Shown in pieces: positions 1-7,479 of a stretch of 64,000 bases of DNA; position 1 is the first letter of the stretch; each line of letters begins with the position of its first letter. The notes beneath the pieces were generated by a model. The model saw only the letters and a list, made by a program, of their open reading frames with translations. It did no database searches and was not told where the DNA came from. Location of the stretch: NCBI RefSeq assembly GCF_024623455.1, contig NZ_JANIPJ010000014.1:1-64000 (forward strand). Reading direction: 5' to 3'. Made by a program: the position numbers and the translations under genes. This stretch comes from Paenibacillus soyae. GTDB lineage: Bacteria; Bacillota; Bacilli; Paenibacillales; Paenibacillaceae.

Positions 1-46
1 ATACATCGATTACTACAATTACAAACGCATCAAGTCAAAATTAAAA

Positions 47-79
47 GGCATGAGCCCGGTACAGTACCGAGCTCATGCC
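47..79 (-). terminator. Rho-independent terminator after the helicase gene
   Basis: Arms GGCATGAGC (47-55) and GCTCATGCC (71-79) pair, with further pairing CGGTAC/GTACCG inside. Read on the minus strand the hairpin is followed by a T-rich tract (TTTTAATTTT), as expected for the end of the minus-strand helicase gene that stops at 160. Confidence 0.8.
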
Positions 80-159
80 CAACAGGTTGCATAAAAATAT
101 TTGTCTAACTTTAAGGGGTCACTTCATCCGATCGGCCGCCTTTCTACGTTTTGTTCCGC

Positions 160-2118
160 TTAGCTGCGAAGCTCCAGTGTTTGCAACGGGACCCCCTGCG
201 GCAATAATGCCTCAATCGCCTGTCGAAGCAACGCGTCTCGATGTATTTCCTCGCTTAAGATGGCGACGATGCCGCGATCTTCGCGAGAGCGAATCAATCG
301 TCCTATGCCTTGCTGCAGACGAAGAAGCATATAGGGAAGATCCACCTCGTCGTACGGCGATTCCGCCGCCTCCCGCTTCGCCATAAACACCGGATCCTGC
401 GGGGGAAACGGCAGCGACCAAATGATGACGTTCGAGAGAGAAGGACCAGGTATGTCCAGGCCTTCCCATAGACTTAACGCGCACAAAACACTTGCTTCAT
501 CCCTCTGGAAATAACGAATGAGGTGACTGATTTCAGCGTCTCCTTCAAACCAAAACCGCATATCCGCACACTCCGGATAAGAAGGGAGTAATTCCTTAAA
601 CCTGAGCAGCTCCTCTTTGCCGTTGAATAGTATCAACGCCCTGCCTTCGGTTCGGTTCAACAGGCTTACGGCAGCCCTCATTTTCTCTTCAAGCGAAGCC
701 CCATGAGCCCATTCGGGGACCAAAACTTCCATTTGATTGCTATAATCATAGGGGGATTGAGTGCTGAACGACACATAATGGTCAGCTCCCAAGATGCCCG
801 CTATATAATCGAATGAACCGTCCACAGATAATGTAGCGGATGAAAAAACAACAGGTATATCGAGGGCAAATACCCGTTCACGGAACACTTCCTTAACGGC
901 TCGGGGCATAATGACCAAAGTGAGCCCGTCCTCTGTTTCCGTTGCCCAGCTAATCAAAGCCTCGGAATTCTGAAACAAGCTTAATGCTTTCTGTATGGTT
1001 TCCAGATGCTCCTCGACGATCCGCAGCTGATAATCATTCAAGGTATAAAGCTCGCTCTCAAAAACGAGTTCTTCTTCGATCGCCTCGATGACTTGACGAA
1101 ACAGGCGCACCTCTTCAAGCAGCGGTTTGCCTAGAACAATCCGTTTCCGCTCAGAGCCCGGGATATCCTCGCAATGTGATGTAAGGGTGTGGAACATGGA
1201 TTCGCTGCGGTCAATCGCTTCGTCAATAAGCACGGCCAATGATTCCCGAATCTCGCCTTTTGTCAGTCGACAGATCAATTCCTCGAACACCGAGTGTTTC
1301 AGGCTGTATGTCAGCGCCTTCTGTGCGGCCGATTCCAGCAGATGCCCCTCGTCAAATACAACGGCACAGTGATCCGGCAATAGCGGAAGCTGACCCTCCC
1401 GCTTTCGTCCTTCATAAGTCCACACGTGTTCCATGTAGAAATCATGCGAGCAAATGATCAAATCACTGGATTTCCGATAGTGTTCGCGGGATAGTGTCTG
1501 TCCGCAGCGGTGTCTTTGTTCGCAGGAAAAACAATCCTGAAACGAGTCCCAACTGATCTTGTCCCATTGTTGGTCGTTTAAGTGCGGGTATTGTTTGCGA
1601 TCGCCATATGCATGGAACGACTGCATCGCTTCATATTGATGGACAAAGCGGGGCAGCTCATCGCGCACCCCTCTGTACAAATTCGAATCCTCGTCATCGA
1701 ATGGCACTTGACCCAGCTTGGCCAAGCAAAGGTAACGATCCGCCGACTTCGCCATTCTAGCGTCGATCGTAAGGCCCACATGTCGAGCCAGCTTGGCAAG
1801 ATCGCCCTCCGGCTTCGCCAGTTGCTCTATTAGTGATTCGTCCGCGCAGGCAATGATCGCAGGCTTACGAGTATAACGAGCGTATACAATCGCATACAGC
1901 AGATATACTAGCGTTTTGCCGGTTCCCACGCCGGCTTCCGCGAAGATGGTTTGCTTCTGAGCGAATGCCCTCTCCAGTTGGTAGGCCATATAGATTTGCT
2001 CATCGCGAAGTTCGAAACCCGCTTCCGGCAATATATCGTAGAACACATCCGCGATCCAATCTCCAGCCTGCTTAAGAAAGGGACGGGAATGATCGTATTC
2101 AAAAGGATAACGTTTCAA
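160..2118 (-). CDS. DinG/XPD-type ATP-dependent DNA helicase
   Basis: A superfamily 2 helicase of the DinG/Rad3 (XPD) group, which unwinds DNA 5' to 3' and usually carries an iron-sulfur cluster. A Q-like RDEQ sits at about residues 38-41, Walker A EAGVGTGKT at 61-69, Walker B DEGH at 256-259 and motif VI QGIGRLIRS at about 603-611. Four cysteines at 131, 196, 199 and 205 lie between motifs Ia and II, where the 4Fe-4S ligands of this family are found. The length of 652 residues and the lack of an N-terminal exonuclease domain fit the short DinG/YpvA-like form, not the exonuclease-fused form. The start codon is TTG, preceded at 11 bases by GGAGG (2130-2134). The gene stands alone; a terminator follows at 47-79. 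The family call is firm; the cellular role (repair or R-loop removal) is inferred. Confidence 0.9.
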   Translation of the reverse strand: MKRYPFEYDHSRPFLKQAGDWIADVFYDILPEAGFELRDEQIYMAYQLERAFAQKQTIFAEAGVGTGKTLVYLLYAIVYARYTRKPAIIACADESLIEQLAKPEGDLAKLARHVGLTIDARMAKSADRYLCLAKLGQVPFDDEDSNLYRGVRDELPRFVHQYEAMQSFHAYGDRKQYPHLNDQQWDKISWDSFQDCFSCEQRHRCGQTLSREHYRKSSDLIICSHDFYMEHVWTYEGRKREGQLPLLPDHCAVVFDEGHLLESAAQKALTYSLKHSVFEELICRLTKGEIRESLAVLIDEAIDRSESMFHTLTSHCEDIPGSERKRIVLGKPLLEEVRLFRQVIEAIEEELVFESELYTLNDYQLRIVEEHLETIQKALSLFQNSEALISWATETEDGLTLVIMPRAVKEVFRERVFALDIPVVFSSATLSVDGSFDYIAGILGADHYVSFSTQSPYDYSNQMEVLVPEWAHGASLEEKMRAAVSLLNRTEGRALILFNGKEELLRFKELLPSYPECADMRFWFEGDAEISHLIRYFQRDEASVLCALSLWEGLDIPGPSLSNVIIWSLPFPPQDPVFMAKREAAESPYDEVDLPYMLLRLQQGIGRLIRSREDRGIVAILSEEIHRDALLRQAIEALLPQGVPLQTLELRS

Positions 2119-2249
2119 TTTGGGTTCGGCCTCCAGGAATCATGTCGAAACATTATCGCATGTTCTTCCTATGAAATCAAAGTTCTGAACACAAGGAGGC
2201 GGAACGTGATGAAAACCCGCATGGCAAGGTGAAATTCATGAGGCAGTTG

Positions 2250-2430
2250 AAACTTGTCAGTCAATGACCCCCACTTAACTAACGTTTGAAGTGGGAGCTT
2301 GTAACGACCCGATCGTACGAACGTCCCGCGACTCCGATCTTTTGGCGTTCCGAAGAACGTGGTGTTACATCCTCGAGTAAGCCTTCGCCTACCGATGGGC
2401 AGATTGACAGCTGCCCTGCAAGCCTAGTCA
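2250..2430 (-). ncRNA. Candidate omega (reRNA) guide RNA of TnpB
   Basis: TnpB nucleases use an RNA made from the 3' end of tnpB and the right end of the element. The roughly 180 noncoding bases between the tnpB stop (2428) and the element edge have the right position and length and contain the terminal hairpin at 2270-2295. The guide would be host sequence just below about 2250. The location is inferred from family architecture only; the 3' boundary is uncertain. Confidence 0.4.
2270..2295 (-). repeat. Right-end hairpin of the tnpB element
   Basis: The 7-bp inverted repeat CCCACTT / AAGTGGG encloses a 12-base loop and lies 3' of tnpB, at the expected position of the right end. In this family the guide RNA runs through the 3' end of tnpB and the right end, and its guide comes from flanking host DNA. 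Confidence 0.65.
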
Positions 2431-3546
2431 TGCTAAGCCTGCACCTTCAAGAAGGTACTCTTTTCCCTTCAGACAGAGATTCATGGCGCCGATCCGGTCA
2501 TCATTGCTTGCATATCCGCATGCCTGGCAACGAAACCGGTGCCTGCGTTTATCCCGGTTTTCTTTGGCCATGTGGCGGCATAGGGGACACGCCTGCGAGG
2601 TGTGCTTCGGATCCACGGCTATCGCCATCGAGCCCGCAAGCTTCGCCTTATACGTCACCATTTGACGCAATTGATAGAAAGCCCATGATACCGTCACATA
2701 CCGATGCTTCAGCTTTGCCTTCTCCGCCCTGCGGCGGATCCCTGTCAAATCCTCCAGCACGAACAGCGTATTCGCCCCATAGCGGGTAACGAGTGCCTTA
2801 CTTACCCGATGGTTCACATCGGTCATCCAGCGGTTTTCTCGTTCTCCGATTTGCTTCAGTCTGCGGCGGGACGAAGCCGTTTGTTTGCGCTGCAGCTCGG
2901 AACGCAATCGTTTGTAGTTTGCTCGTCTGTGTTTGAGTTCCCTCCCCCGAAAAAACAGCGTCCTCCCCTCGGTGTCATACGCCGTGGCTACAAAGTTGAT
3001 GCCCAGATCAATTCCCGCAACACGTTCAATCTCCTTAAGCTCAGGAACGGCCATTTCCTTAGACACCGGAATATGCAGAAACAACTTCCGTTTTTTACAC
3101 ACCAGCTTGGCTGTGCCGAATATCCATGTGCCGTCGAAATAGGCCTCCATTCCTTTGGCTTCGAAGGGAACCTTGATACGGCCTTGCAGCGTATTGACGG
3201 AGAATAGCTTTGCGCTTAGCGAGTAATCCCGTCTCCAGACAAGATCGTATTCCGGCTTCTTGAATTGTACACGCGTCCAAGCATGACCGCTGCTCAAGAT
3301 GGTCTTGTATTTTGCCAGCACCGTTTTCAATGCCGACTGAGCCATTTGAGAGCGCAAGCCCATCGTGCTGCGCAGGGTTTGATACGTCATTCGGTGCAGG
3401 GCAGGCTGCCGGCGCTCGCTCGTCTCGAACACAAGAGCAGAGACAAAATTACAGCCTTGACGATAAGCGAGCATCGTTTGTTGCAGTGCCTTCATTTGAC
3501 TTTCTGACGGTTTGATTTTGATTTTCGCCGTCATAGTAACGATCAT
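2428..3546 (-). CDS. tnpB: TnpB, RNA-guided nuclease of an IS200/IS605-type element
   Basis: 372 residues, a typical TnpB length. RuvC-like motifs are in order: GIDLGINF (Asp near residue 180), FVLEDLTGIR (Glu near 265) and SNDDRIGAMN (third acidic residue near 350). A four-cysteine zinc ribbon, CPLC (near 320) and CQAC (near 340), lies between the second and third motifs. The third motif departs from the common NADxNAA form but keeps the Asp, so the nuclease site looks complete. The gene starts with ATG at 3546 behind GGAGGGAGG. TnpB proteins cut DNA under guidance of an RNA from the element's right end and favour element persistence. No frameshift is seen, so the gene may be active. Confidence 0.93.
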   Translation of the reverse strand: MIVTMTAKIKIKPSESQMKALQQTMLAYRQGCNFVSALVFETSERRQPALHRMTYQTLRSTMGLRSQMAQSALKTVLAKYKTILSSGHAWTRVQFKKPEYDLVWRRDYSLSAKLFSVNTLQGRIKVPFEAKGMEAYFDGTWIFGTAKLVCKKRKLFLHIPVSKEMAVPELKEIERVAGIDLGINFVATAYDTEGRTLFFRGRELKHRRANYKRLRSELQRKQTASSRRRLKQIGERENRWMTDVNHRVSKALVTRYGANTLFVLEDLTGIRRRAEKAKLKHRYVTVSWAFYQLRQMVTYKAKLAGSMAIAVDPKHTSQACPLCRHMAKENRDKRRHRFRCQACGYASNDDRIGAMNLCLKGKEYLLEGAGLA

Positions 3547-3560
3547 ATGTTCGCCTCCCT

Positions 3561-3582
3561 CCTATGCTAATTTTAGCATAGG
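3561..3582. promoter_or_regulatory. Perfect 10-bp palindrome just upstream of tnpB
   Basis: CCTATGCTAA (3561-3570) and TTAGCATAGG (3573-3582) form a perfect inverted repeat with a 2-base spacer. It lies 15-36 bases upstream of the tnpB start and overlaps the sequence leading into its ribosome binding site. It could be an operator, or an mRNA hairpin limiting tnpB translation. Its function is unknown. Confidence 0.45.
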
Positions 3583-3611
3583 AGAGAGAACAAGAACATA
3601 CGAAATATCAT

Positions 3612-3627
3612 TCCGGCTAACGCCGGA
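3612..3627. repeat. Small perfect hairpin inside the left end
   Basis: TCCGGC (3612-3617), loop TAAC, GCCGGA (3622-3627). It lies between the terminal hairpin at 3641-3659 and tnpB and is probably part of the structured left end of the element. Confidence 0.5.
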
Positions 3628-3640
3628 CCCCCATTCCTCC

Positions 3641-3659
3641 CCCGCTTATAGAAGTCGGG
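3641..3659 (-). repeat. Left-end hairpin of the tnpB element
   Basis: CCCGCTT (3641-3647) pairs with AAGTCGGG (3652-3659) with one bulged T and a four-base loop. This is the subterminal hairpin typical of IS200/IS605 left ends. Any target-adjacent motif would lie just beyond it at higher coordinates. Confidence 0.6.
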
Positions 3660-3689
3660 AGTATCCAGGGCGATTTTGATGAACAAAAA

Positions 3690-3718
3690 GCCCTGCCGCC
3701 CAATGGAGCGGCAAGGCC
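3690..3718 (-). terminator. Terminator of the ubiA-like operon
   Basis: On the minus strand GCCTTGCCGC and GCGGCAGGGC form a 10-bp stem (one G-T pair) followed by TTTTTG. It lies just after the membrane-protein gene ending at 3758 and outside the tnpB element. Confidence 0.8.
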
Positions 3719-3757
3719 TCTCGAAATGAAGTTCATATCGAAAACAAAAAAATTATG

Positions 3758-5047
3758 CTAGTTGGATATGCCGTTCGCAAAGGAGCTCTCAATCACCTGA
3801 AGAACCTCCGCATGCTGAACAACGTTATGGACTAGCGCAGCCAGCAAGAAGATGCCGAGGATTACCGTAAGTCCCTTACGGAGAGCGTCCCGCTTGATCT
3901 CCATCGCGAATCTGCCGGCAAGCAGGAATATCGCGAACAAATAGTGCCCGGCGTAGAGATACAAGTCGTTCTGAAACGCGGCCAGGCCGTACCCCACAAC
4001 GATGTGGAGACCGATCGCCGCCCCGATGTAGCTGCCGAGAATCCAAGCTTCTCTCGTCTTGATCAGGCGAATAAATCCCGCAGCCGCCAGCAGGAGCAGC
4101 GCCATACCGACGACCGACACATGGATGGGATACGGCTGCAGCAAATCCGTGGCGAACGCGACGATGCTTGGCGTGACGAGCGCCGCGTCCGGCGTCAGAA
4201 TCGGGCTGATCCCCAGCATATAGATCGCCTTCCAGTGATAGAAGAACGAGAAAGGAGCCACGTAATTATAGCCGCCGTTGTCGAGCGTCTTCGACCAATT
4301 GTGAATCCAGCTGTGTCCGTCGAACAGCAGCCACTGCAGTCCGGTCGCAAGGATAACGAGCAGCAGGAACGCCGCGACGATCCGGACAAGCCTCCAGATC
4401 CAGCCCTTCTCCCGAAGCATCACGTTGTTCGCGAAGAGCGACGCCATGAATGGCACGATATTCGTCGACGTGATGCCGAAGTTCGCGAGCGCCAGCCCCG
4501 CGTGCGGCAGCACCTTCGTCTTCGCCTGTTCCCTGCTGTATTGCAGATAAACGACCGACAAAATAAGAAACAGCTGAGCGTATGGATACGAATCCGGCAC
4601 GAGCGCCGTGAACAAGCTGTAAGAGCTAATGCCGAAGAAAGCCGCCATGAGGAATGGAATGATCGCTCCCTCGGCGCTTCGTTTCAAATAACAATAAACC
4701 AGCACGACGCTCAGCGCGTTGACGGCGGCTTGGAGCGCGAGGAAAAATAGATTGTCGAATAGATGCTTGGACAGAAACCCGAACGGCCCCGTCAGAAAGC
4801 TGATCAGGGGATGAATGACGGAAGCGTTGCCCGGCCCGTACTGCATCGAAGGATCGAAGTTAAACAGATTCAACGCGAACGGCACGCCGTAGAATGGGTT
4901 ATGCTCCGCGAGCAGCGCCTGGTTCTCTTTCATATAAGACATGAAGGGCAAGTTCATGACGACGTAGAAGACGTAGAAGGCCGCGAATAGACCGCCTGCC
5001 GCGTAGTAATCTTTTTTAGCACGAAATAAATAATTCCAGAATCCCAT
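3758..5047 (-). CDS. Polytopic membrane protein, possible GT-C-like glycosyltransferase
   Basis: About 429 residues with some ten hydrophobic segments. A Pro/Asn-rich extracytoplasmic stretch follows the first helix and a large charged loop lies mid-protein. The overall look (first helix, long first loop, many helices) resembles GT-C-fold or lipid-linked glycosyl transfer proteins, but no diagnostic motif was recognised. It directly follows the UbiA-type gene: the longer frame would start at 5071, four bases after the ubiA stop, while ATG at 5047 has a better ribosome binding site (GGTGG at 5053-5057) and is preferred. The tight coupling suggests it uses or flips the polyprenyl-phosphate sugar made by the UbiA protein. 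That role is inference. Confidence 0.7.
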   Translation of the reverse strand: MGFWNYLFRAKKDYYAAGGLFAAFYVFYVVMNLPFMSYMKENQALLAEHNPFYGVPFALNLFNFDPSMQYGPGNASVIHPLISFLTGPFGFLSKHLFDNLFFLALQAAVNALSVVLVYCYLKRSAEGAIIPFLMAAFFGISSYSLFTALVPDSYPYAQLFLILSVVYLQYSREQAKTKVLPHAGLALANFGITSTNIVPFMASLFANNVMLREKGWIWRLVRIVAAFLLLVILATGLQWLLFDGHSWIHNWSKTLDNGGYNYVAPFSFFYHWKAIYMLGISPILTPDAALVTPSIVAFATDLLQPYPIHVSVVGMALLLLAAAGFIRLIKTREAWILGSYIGAAIGLHIVVGYGLAAFQNDLYLYAGHYLFAIFLLAGRFAMEIKRDALRKGLTVILGIFLLAALVHNVVQHAEVLQVIESSFANGISN

Positions 5048-5075
5048 AATGACCACCGATCGTGTATTCATAGAT

Positions 5076-5981
5076 TTATTCCAAAAACGCTAGAATCGCG
5101 ACAACGGCAATGACGTACAAGACGACCGTCGCCAGGATATGCTTGTCCTCGAACAGGATCCGGTCCGGCGCCCCGCCCTTCTGTTCGACGTGAATGAGGT
5201 AGAGATAACGGAAAATGCCGTAGATGACAAAAGGGATCGTCCACATCAAATGGATCGTCCGGCCCGACGTGAAGGTGAACAAGGAATAGCTGATGATCGT
5301 GGCCGTCGTGACGATGCCGATCAGCTGGTCGAGCAGGGCGAACGAATAGTTGTCCAGCACCTTCCTATGCGTCCCGCTGTTCGACTGGAATAGCAGCAGC
5401 TCATGCCTCCTCTTGCCGATCGCGAGGAACAGGGACAGCAGCATGGTGCAGATCAGGAACCACGGGGTCAGCGGGGCATGGATGACCAATCCTCCCGCGA
5501 TCGCGCGAAGAACGAAGCCGGCGGCAATGACCATGATGTCCACGATGACGATATGCTTCAAGCGGAACGAATACAAGACGTTCAGGACAAAATAAACGGC
5601 AAGCAGCGCGGTAAACAGCGGATTCAGCAGGACGGACGCGGCGAGCGAGGCCAGAAGCAGAAAGCTGCCGAACAGGATCGCCGTCACAGGGTTCAATCGG
5701 CCGGACGCCATCGGGCGGTGCTTCTTGAGCGGATGGTTCCGGTCGGCTTCCCGATCCGCGTAATCGTTGACGATGTAGACGCAGCCCGAGACGAAGCATA
5801 ACAGGAAGAAGCCGGCCAGCGTCGCCGTTATCGTCGAGAGATTGATTCTTTCGAACGAGAATAGAAGCGCGGCGAATATAAGCGCGTTCTTGGACCATTG
5901 CTTCGGCCGCAGCTGCGCGAATAAGAGCCGGGACGTCTCGAGCTCATTGATTGTTCTTTCTTCGTTTGCTATCGGTTGCAT
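5076..5981 (-). CDS. UbiA-family prenyltransferase, decaprenyl-phosphate phosphoribosyltransferase-like
   Basis: 301 residues and about eight or nine membrane helices. The first aspartate-rich motif, NDYADREAD at residues 72-80, is followed by RNHP and KKHRPMASG, the pattern of UbiA-superfamily phosphoribosyl transferases (Rv3806c type). These use a polyprenyl phosphate acceptor and PRPP. A second conserved patch near residues 150-165 contains GFVLRAIAGG, also typical of that branch. In actinobacteria the product is oxidised to decaprenylphosphoryl arabinose for cell-wall arabinan. The matching epimerase genes are not in this window. It forms an operon with the membrane protein at 3758. The superfamily call is firm; the substrate is inferred from motif similarity. 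Confidence 0.85.
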   Translation of the reverse strand: MQPIANEERTINELETSRLLFAQLRPKQWSKNALIFAALLFSFERINLSTITATLAGFFLLCFVSGCVYIVNDYADREADRNHPLKKHRPMASGRLNPVTAILFGSFLLLASLAASVLLNPLFTALLAVYFVLNVLYSFRLKHIVIVDIMVIAAGFVLRAIAGGLVIHAPLTPWFLICTMLLSLFLAIGKRRHELLLFQSNSGTHRKVLDNYSFALLDQLIGIVTTATIISYSLFTFTSGRTIHLMWTIPFVIYGIFRYLYLIHVEQKGGAPDRILFEDKHILATVVLYVIAVVAILAFLE

Positions 5982-6142
5982 GCTTATCTCCTACTCCAGA
6001 ACTTCTGTCTATTACCCAAATTCTTCCTAAAAGAGCGACGTTATTATATGGTAGCCCTTTCCTGCTCGAATCGTCAATACTGAAACGTACGGATTTTCGT
6101 AATTGTTGCGGCAGGACGGTCTGATTTTTTTTGGATTTTTTA

Positions 6143-6173
6143 TGAATAAGAGGTCGCCTTCCTGTTCAATCTA
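6143..6173 (+). promoter_or_regulatory. Candidate forespore (sigma-G type) promoter of tlp
   Basis: TGAATA (6143-6148) matches the -35 of sigma-G promoters and is followed after 18 bases by CAATCTA (6167-6173), a partial match to the CATACTA -10. It lies 40 bases upstream of tlp, a forespore gene in Bacillus. Match by eye only. Confidence 0.45.
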
Positions 6174-6212
6174 TAAGAGGATTTTCGATCTAATGTGATG
6201 GGAGGGATTACG

Positions 6213-6434
6213 ATGGCAAAACCGGATAACCGCGCGGATAATGCGGAACACCTGCAGCAGCATATTGAGAACACGCAGCAGAATATCCAAGAGACGAATC
6301 AATATCTCGCCGAGTTCGGCGATGAGATTTCGGCTTCGGAGAAGCAAAACCTGCAGGCGAAAAACGAGCGTCGCCAGAACAGCGTTCAGGCGTTCCAATC
6401 GGAGAAGCAGGACGAGATGAACGCTCAGCAGTAA
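6213..6434 (+). CDS. tlp: Small acid-soluble spore protein Tlp
   Basis: 73 residues starting MAKPDNRADNAEHLQQHI, the characteristic N-terminus of Tlp (thioredoxin-like small acid-soluble spore protein). The rest is hydrophilic, Gln/Glu/Asn-rich and helical (QNIQETNQYLAEF, then KNERRQNSVQAF). Tlp is made in the forespore and stored in the spore core. The start at 6213 is chosen over an in-frame ATG at 6195 because GGAGGG (6201-6206) lies six bases upstream and the sequence then begins exactly at the family N-terminus. A sigma-G-like promoter lies at 6143-6173 and a strong terminator follows. It marks the organism as a spore former. Confidence 0.95.
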   Translation: MAKPDNRADNAEHLQQHIENTQQNIQETNQYLAEFGDEISASEKQNLQAKNERRQNSVQAFQSEKQDEMNAQQ

Positions 6435-6450
6435 TCGCCATATAACAAAT

Positions 6451-6497
6451 CCCCCGCTTCTCTTGCCTTGCGGCAAGCGGCAGCGGGGGATTTTTTT
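6451..6497 (+). terminator. Terminator of tlp
   Basis: CCCCCGCT (6451-6458) pairs with AGCGGGGG (6482-6489), with a nested CTTGCC/GGCAAG stem inside, followed by seven T residues (6491-6497). It also separates tlp from the convergent lipoprotein gene. Confidence 0.9.
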
Positions 6498-6519
6498 GCG
6501 AGCGCGTTTCGCCTTCGGA

Positions 6520-7437
6520 TTAGTCCTTGATCGGCTCGAACTTGGCGTCGTACAGCCGGAACATCGTTTTGTAGCCGGACTCGTCGACCTTGATGCCCAC
6601 ATCCAGTCTTCCCGTGAGCTGCAGAGGCTCGGAGGTGTACCTGAGCTTCGTGCCGTCCTTGACGAATACGATCATGATCTTGTTCCAATACGTCTCGTCG
6701 CCGTTATCGAACGGGCATTCCGCGCCAGGCTCCGGAATAAGCAGGAACCAGTTCTGGTCGAAGGATAGCACTTCGCCCATGAAGCCTTTGATCTGCACCG
6801 TCTTCCTCTCATCGGAGAGCTCCCAGAAGCGATTGGACGGAGTCGTCTGATCTTCGTTATCAAAAAATTCGCTCCAGCCGATCTGCGGATATTTGCTGTT
6901 CGATTCCTTCTCCGGAGCCGGCGTTGCGGCAGGCTTGCCGGAAGGCGCGGGCTTGGTCGCTGCCGGCTGTTTGGACGGCGCGGGCTTGGTCGATTGCGCC
7001 GGGGCCGAGACGGCGGGCTTCGCGGTCGCTTCCGTCTGTGCCTGCGCCGTCGCAGCCGGCTTCGCGGTCGCGGATGCCTGGCTATCGGCAGGCGCGGACG
7101 AAGCGGCCGGCGTTACCGAGCCGGCAGGCTCTGCCGACGCTTCCGGCGTGTCTGCGGCCGCGTCGATCGCGGAAGCCTGCTCTTCGCCGCCCGCGTTGGC
7201 TATTGGCGGCGAAGCGGACTCCGCGCTCTCCGCCGTTGGATCCGCTGCTGCGGTTGCTGCCTCCGCCGGCGCTGTGCTCGCCGCCGCTTGCGTCTGCTCC
7301 GGCTCGTAAGGCGCCGCGTCGCCGAACGAACCCGCGCCGCCCGCGGTTTGTTTGTCCGCCCCGCAGCCGCCGAGCAGAATCGCCGCCGCCAGCATTCCGA
7401 TGACGGTACGCTTGTAAGGATATTTCCTCCGTGTCAT
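6520..7437 (-). CDS. Lipoprotein with Ala/Pro-rich linker and DUF3299-like C-terminal domain
   Basis: 305 residues. An Arg/Lys-rich start and hydrophobic segment lead to a lipobox (LLGGC, Cys near residue 25). Residues 30-180 are a low-complexity Ala/Pro/Thr/Ser/Lys linker. The last 120 residues form a globular domain with the pattern VQIKGFMGEV, FLLIPEP, MIVFVKDG and LQLTGRLDVG. That succession resembles DUF3299 proteins such as ZrgE of the Vibrio cholerae zinc system (a beta-rich domain with G[YF], FLL[VI]P and V.G.L motifs). It is the last gene of an operon with an ABC ATPase and an FtsX-type permease, 42 bases after the permease, with GGGAGG before its ATG. A role as an outer-face metal-handling partner is inference from family pattern and operon. 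Confidence 0.75.
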   Translation of the reverse strand: MTRRKYPYKRTVIGMLAAAILLGGCGADKQTAGGAGSFGDAAPYEPEQTQAAASTAPAEAATAAADPTAESAESASPPIANAGGEEQASAIDAAADTPEASAEPAGSVTPAASSAPADSQASATAKPAATAQAQTEATAKPAVSAPAQSTKPAPSKQPAATKPAPSGKPAATPAPEKESNSKYPQIGWSEFFDNEDQTTPSNRFWELSDERKTVQIKGFMGEVLSFDQNWFLLIPEPGAECPFDNGDETYWNKIMIVFVKDGTKLRYTSEPLQLTGRLDVGIKVDESGYKTMFRLYDAKFEPIKD

Positions 7438-7479
7438 CTTATCATCCCTCCTAAAGTTTTGTGTAACGAAGTGGAACGC

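Larger units (their letters stand above)
2250..3660 (-). mobile_element. tnpB-only IS200/IS605-type (IS1341-like) element
   Basis: A tnpB gene is bracketed by the subterminal hairpins expected of IS200/IS605 ends. At the left end (high coordinates) CCCGCTT at 3641-3647 pairs with AAGTCGGG at 3652-3659 with one bulged base. At the right end CCCACTT at 2270-2276 pairs with AAGTGGG at 2289-2295. No tnpA transposase is present, so the copy would need one in trans. No terminal inverted repeats or target duplications are expected in this family. The exact ends are approximate. The element sits between the helicase gene and an unrelated membrane operon. Confidence 0.75.
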
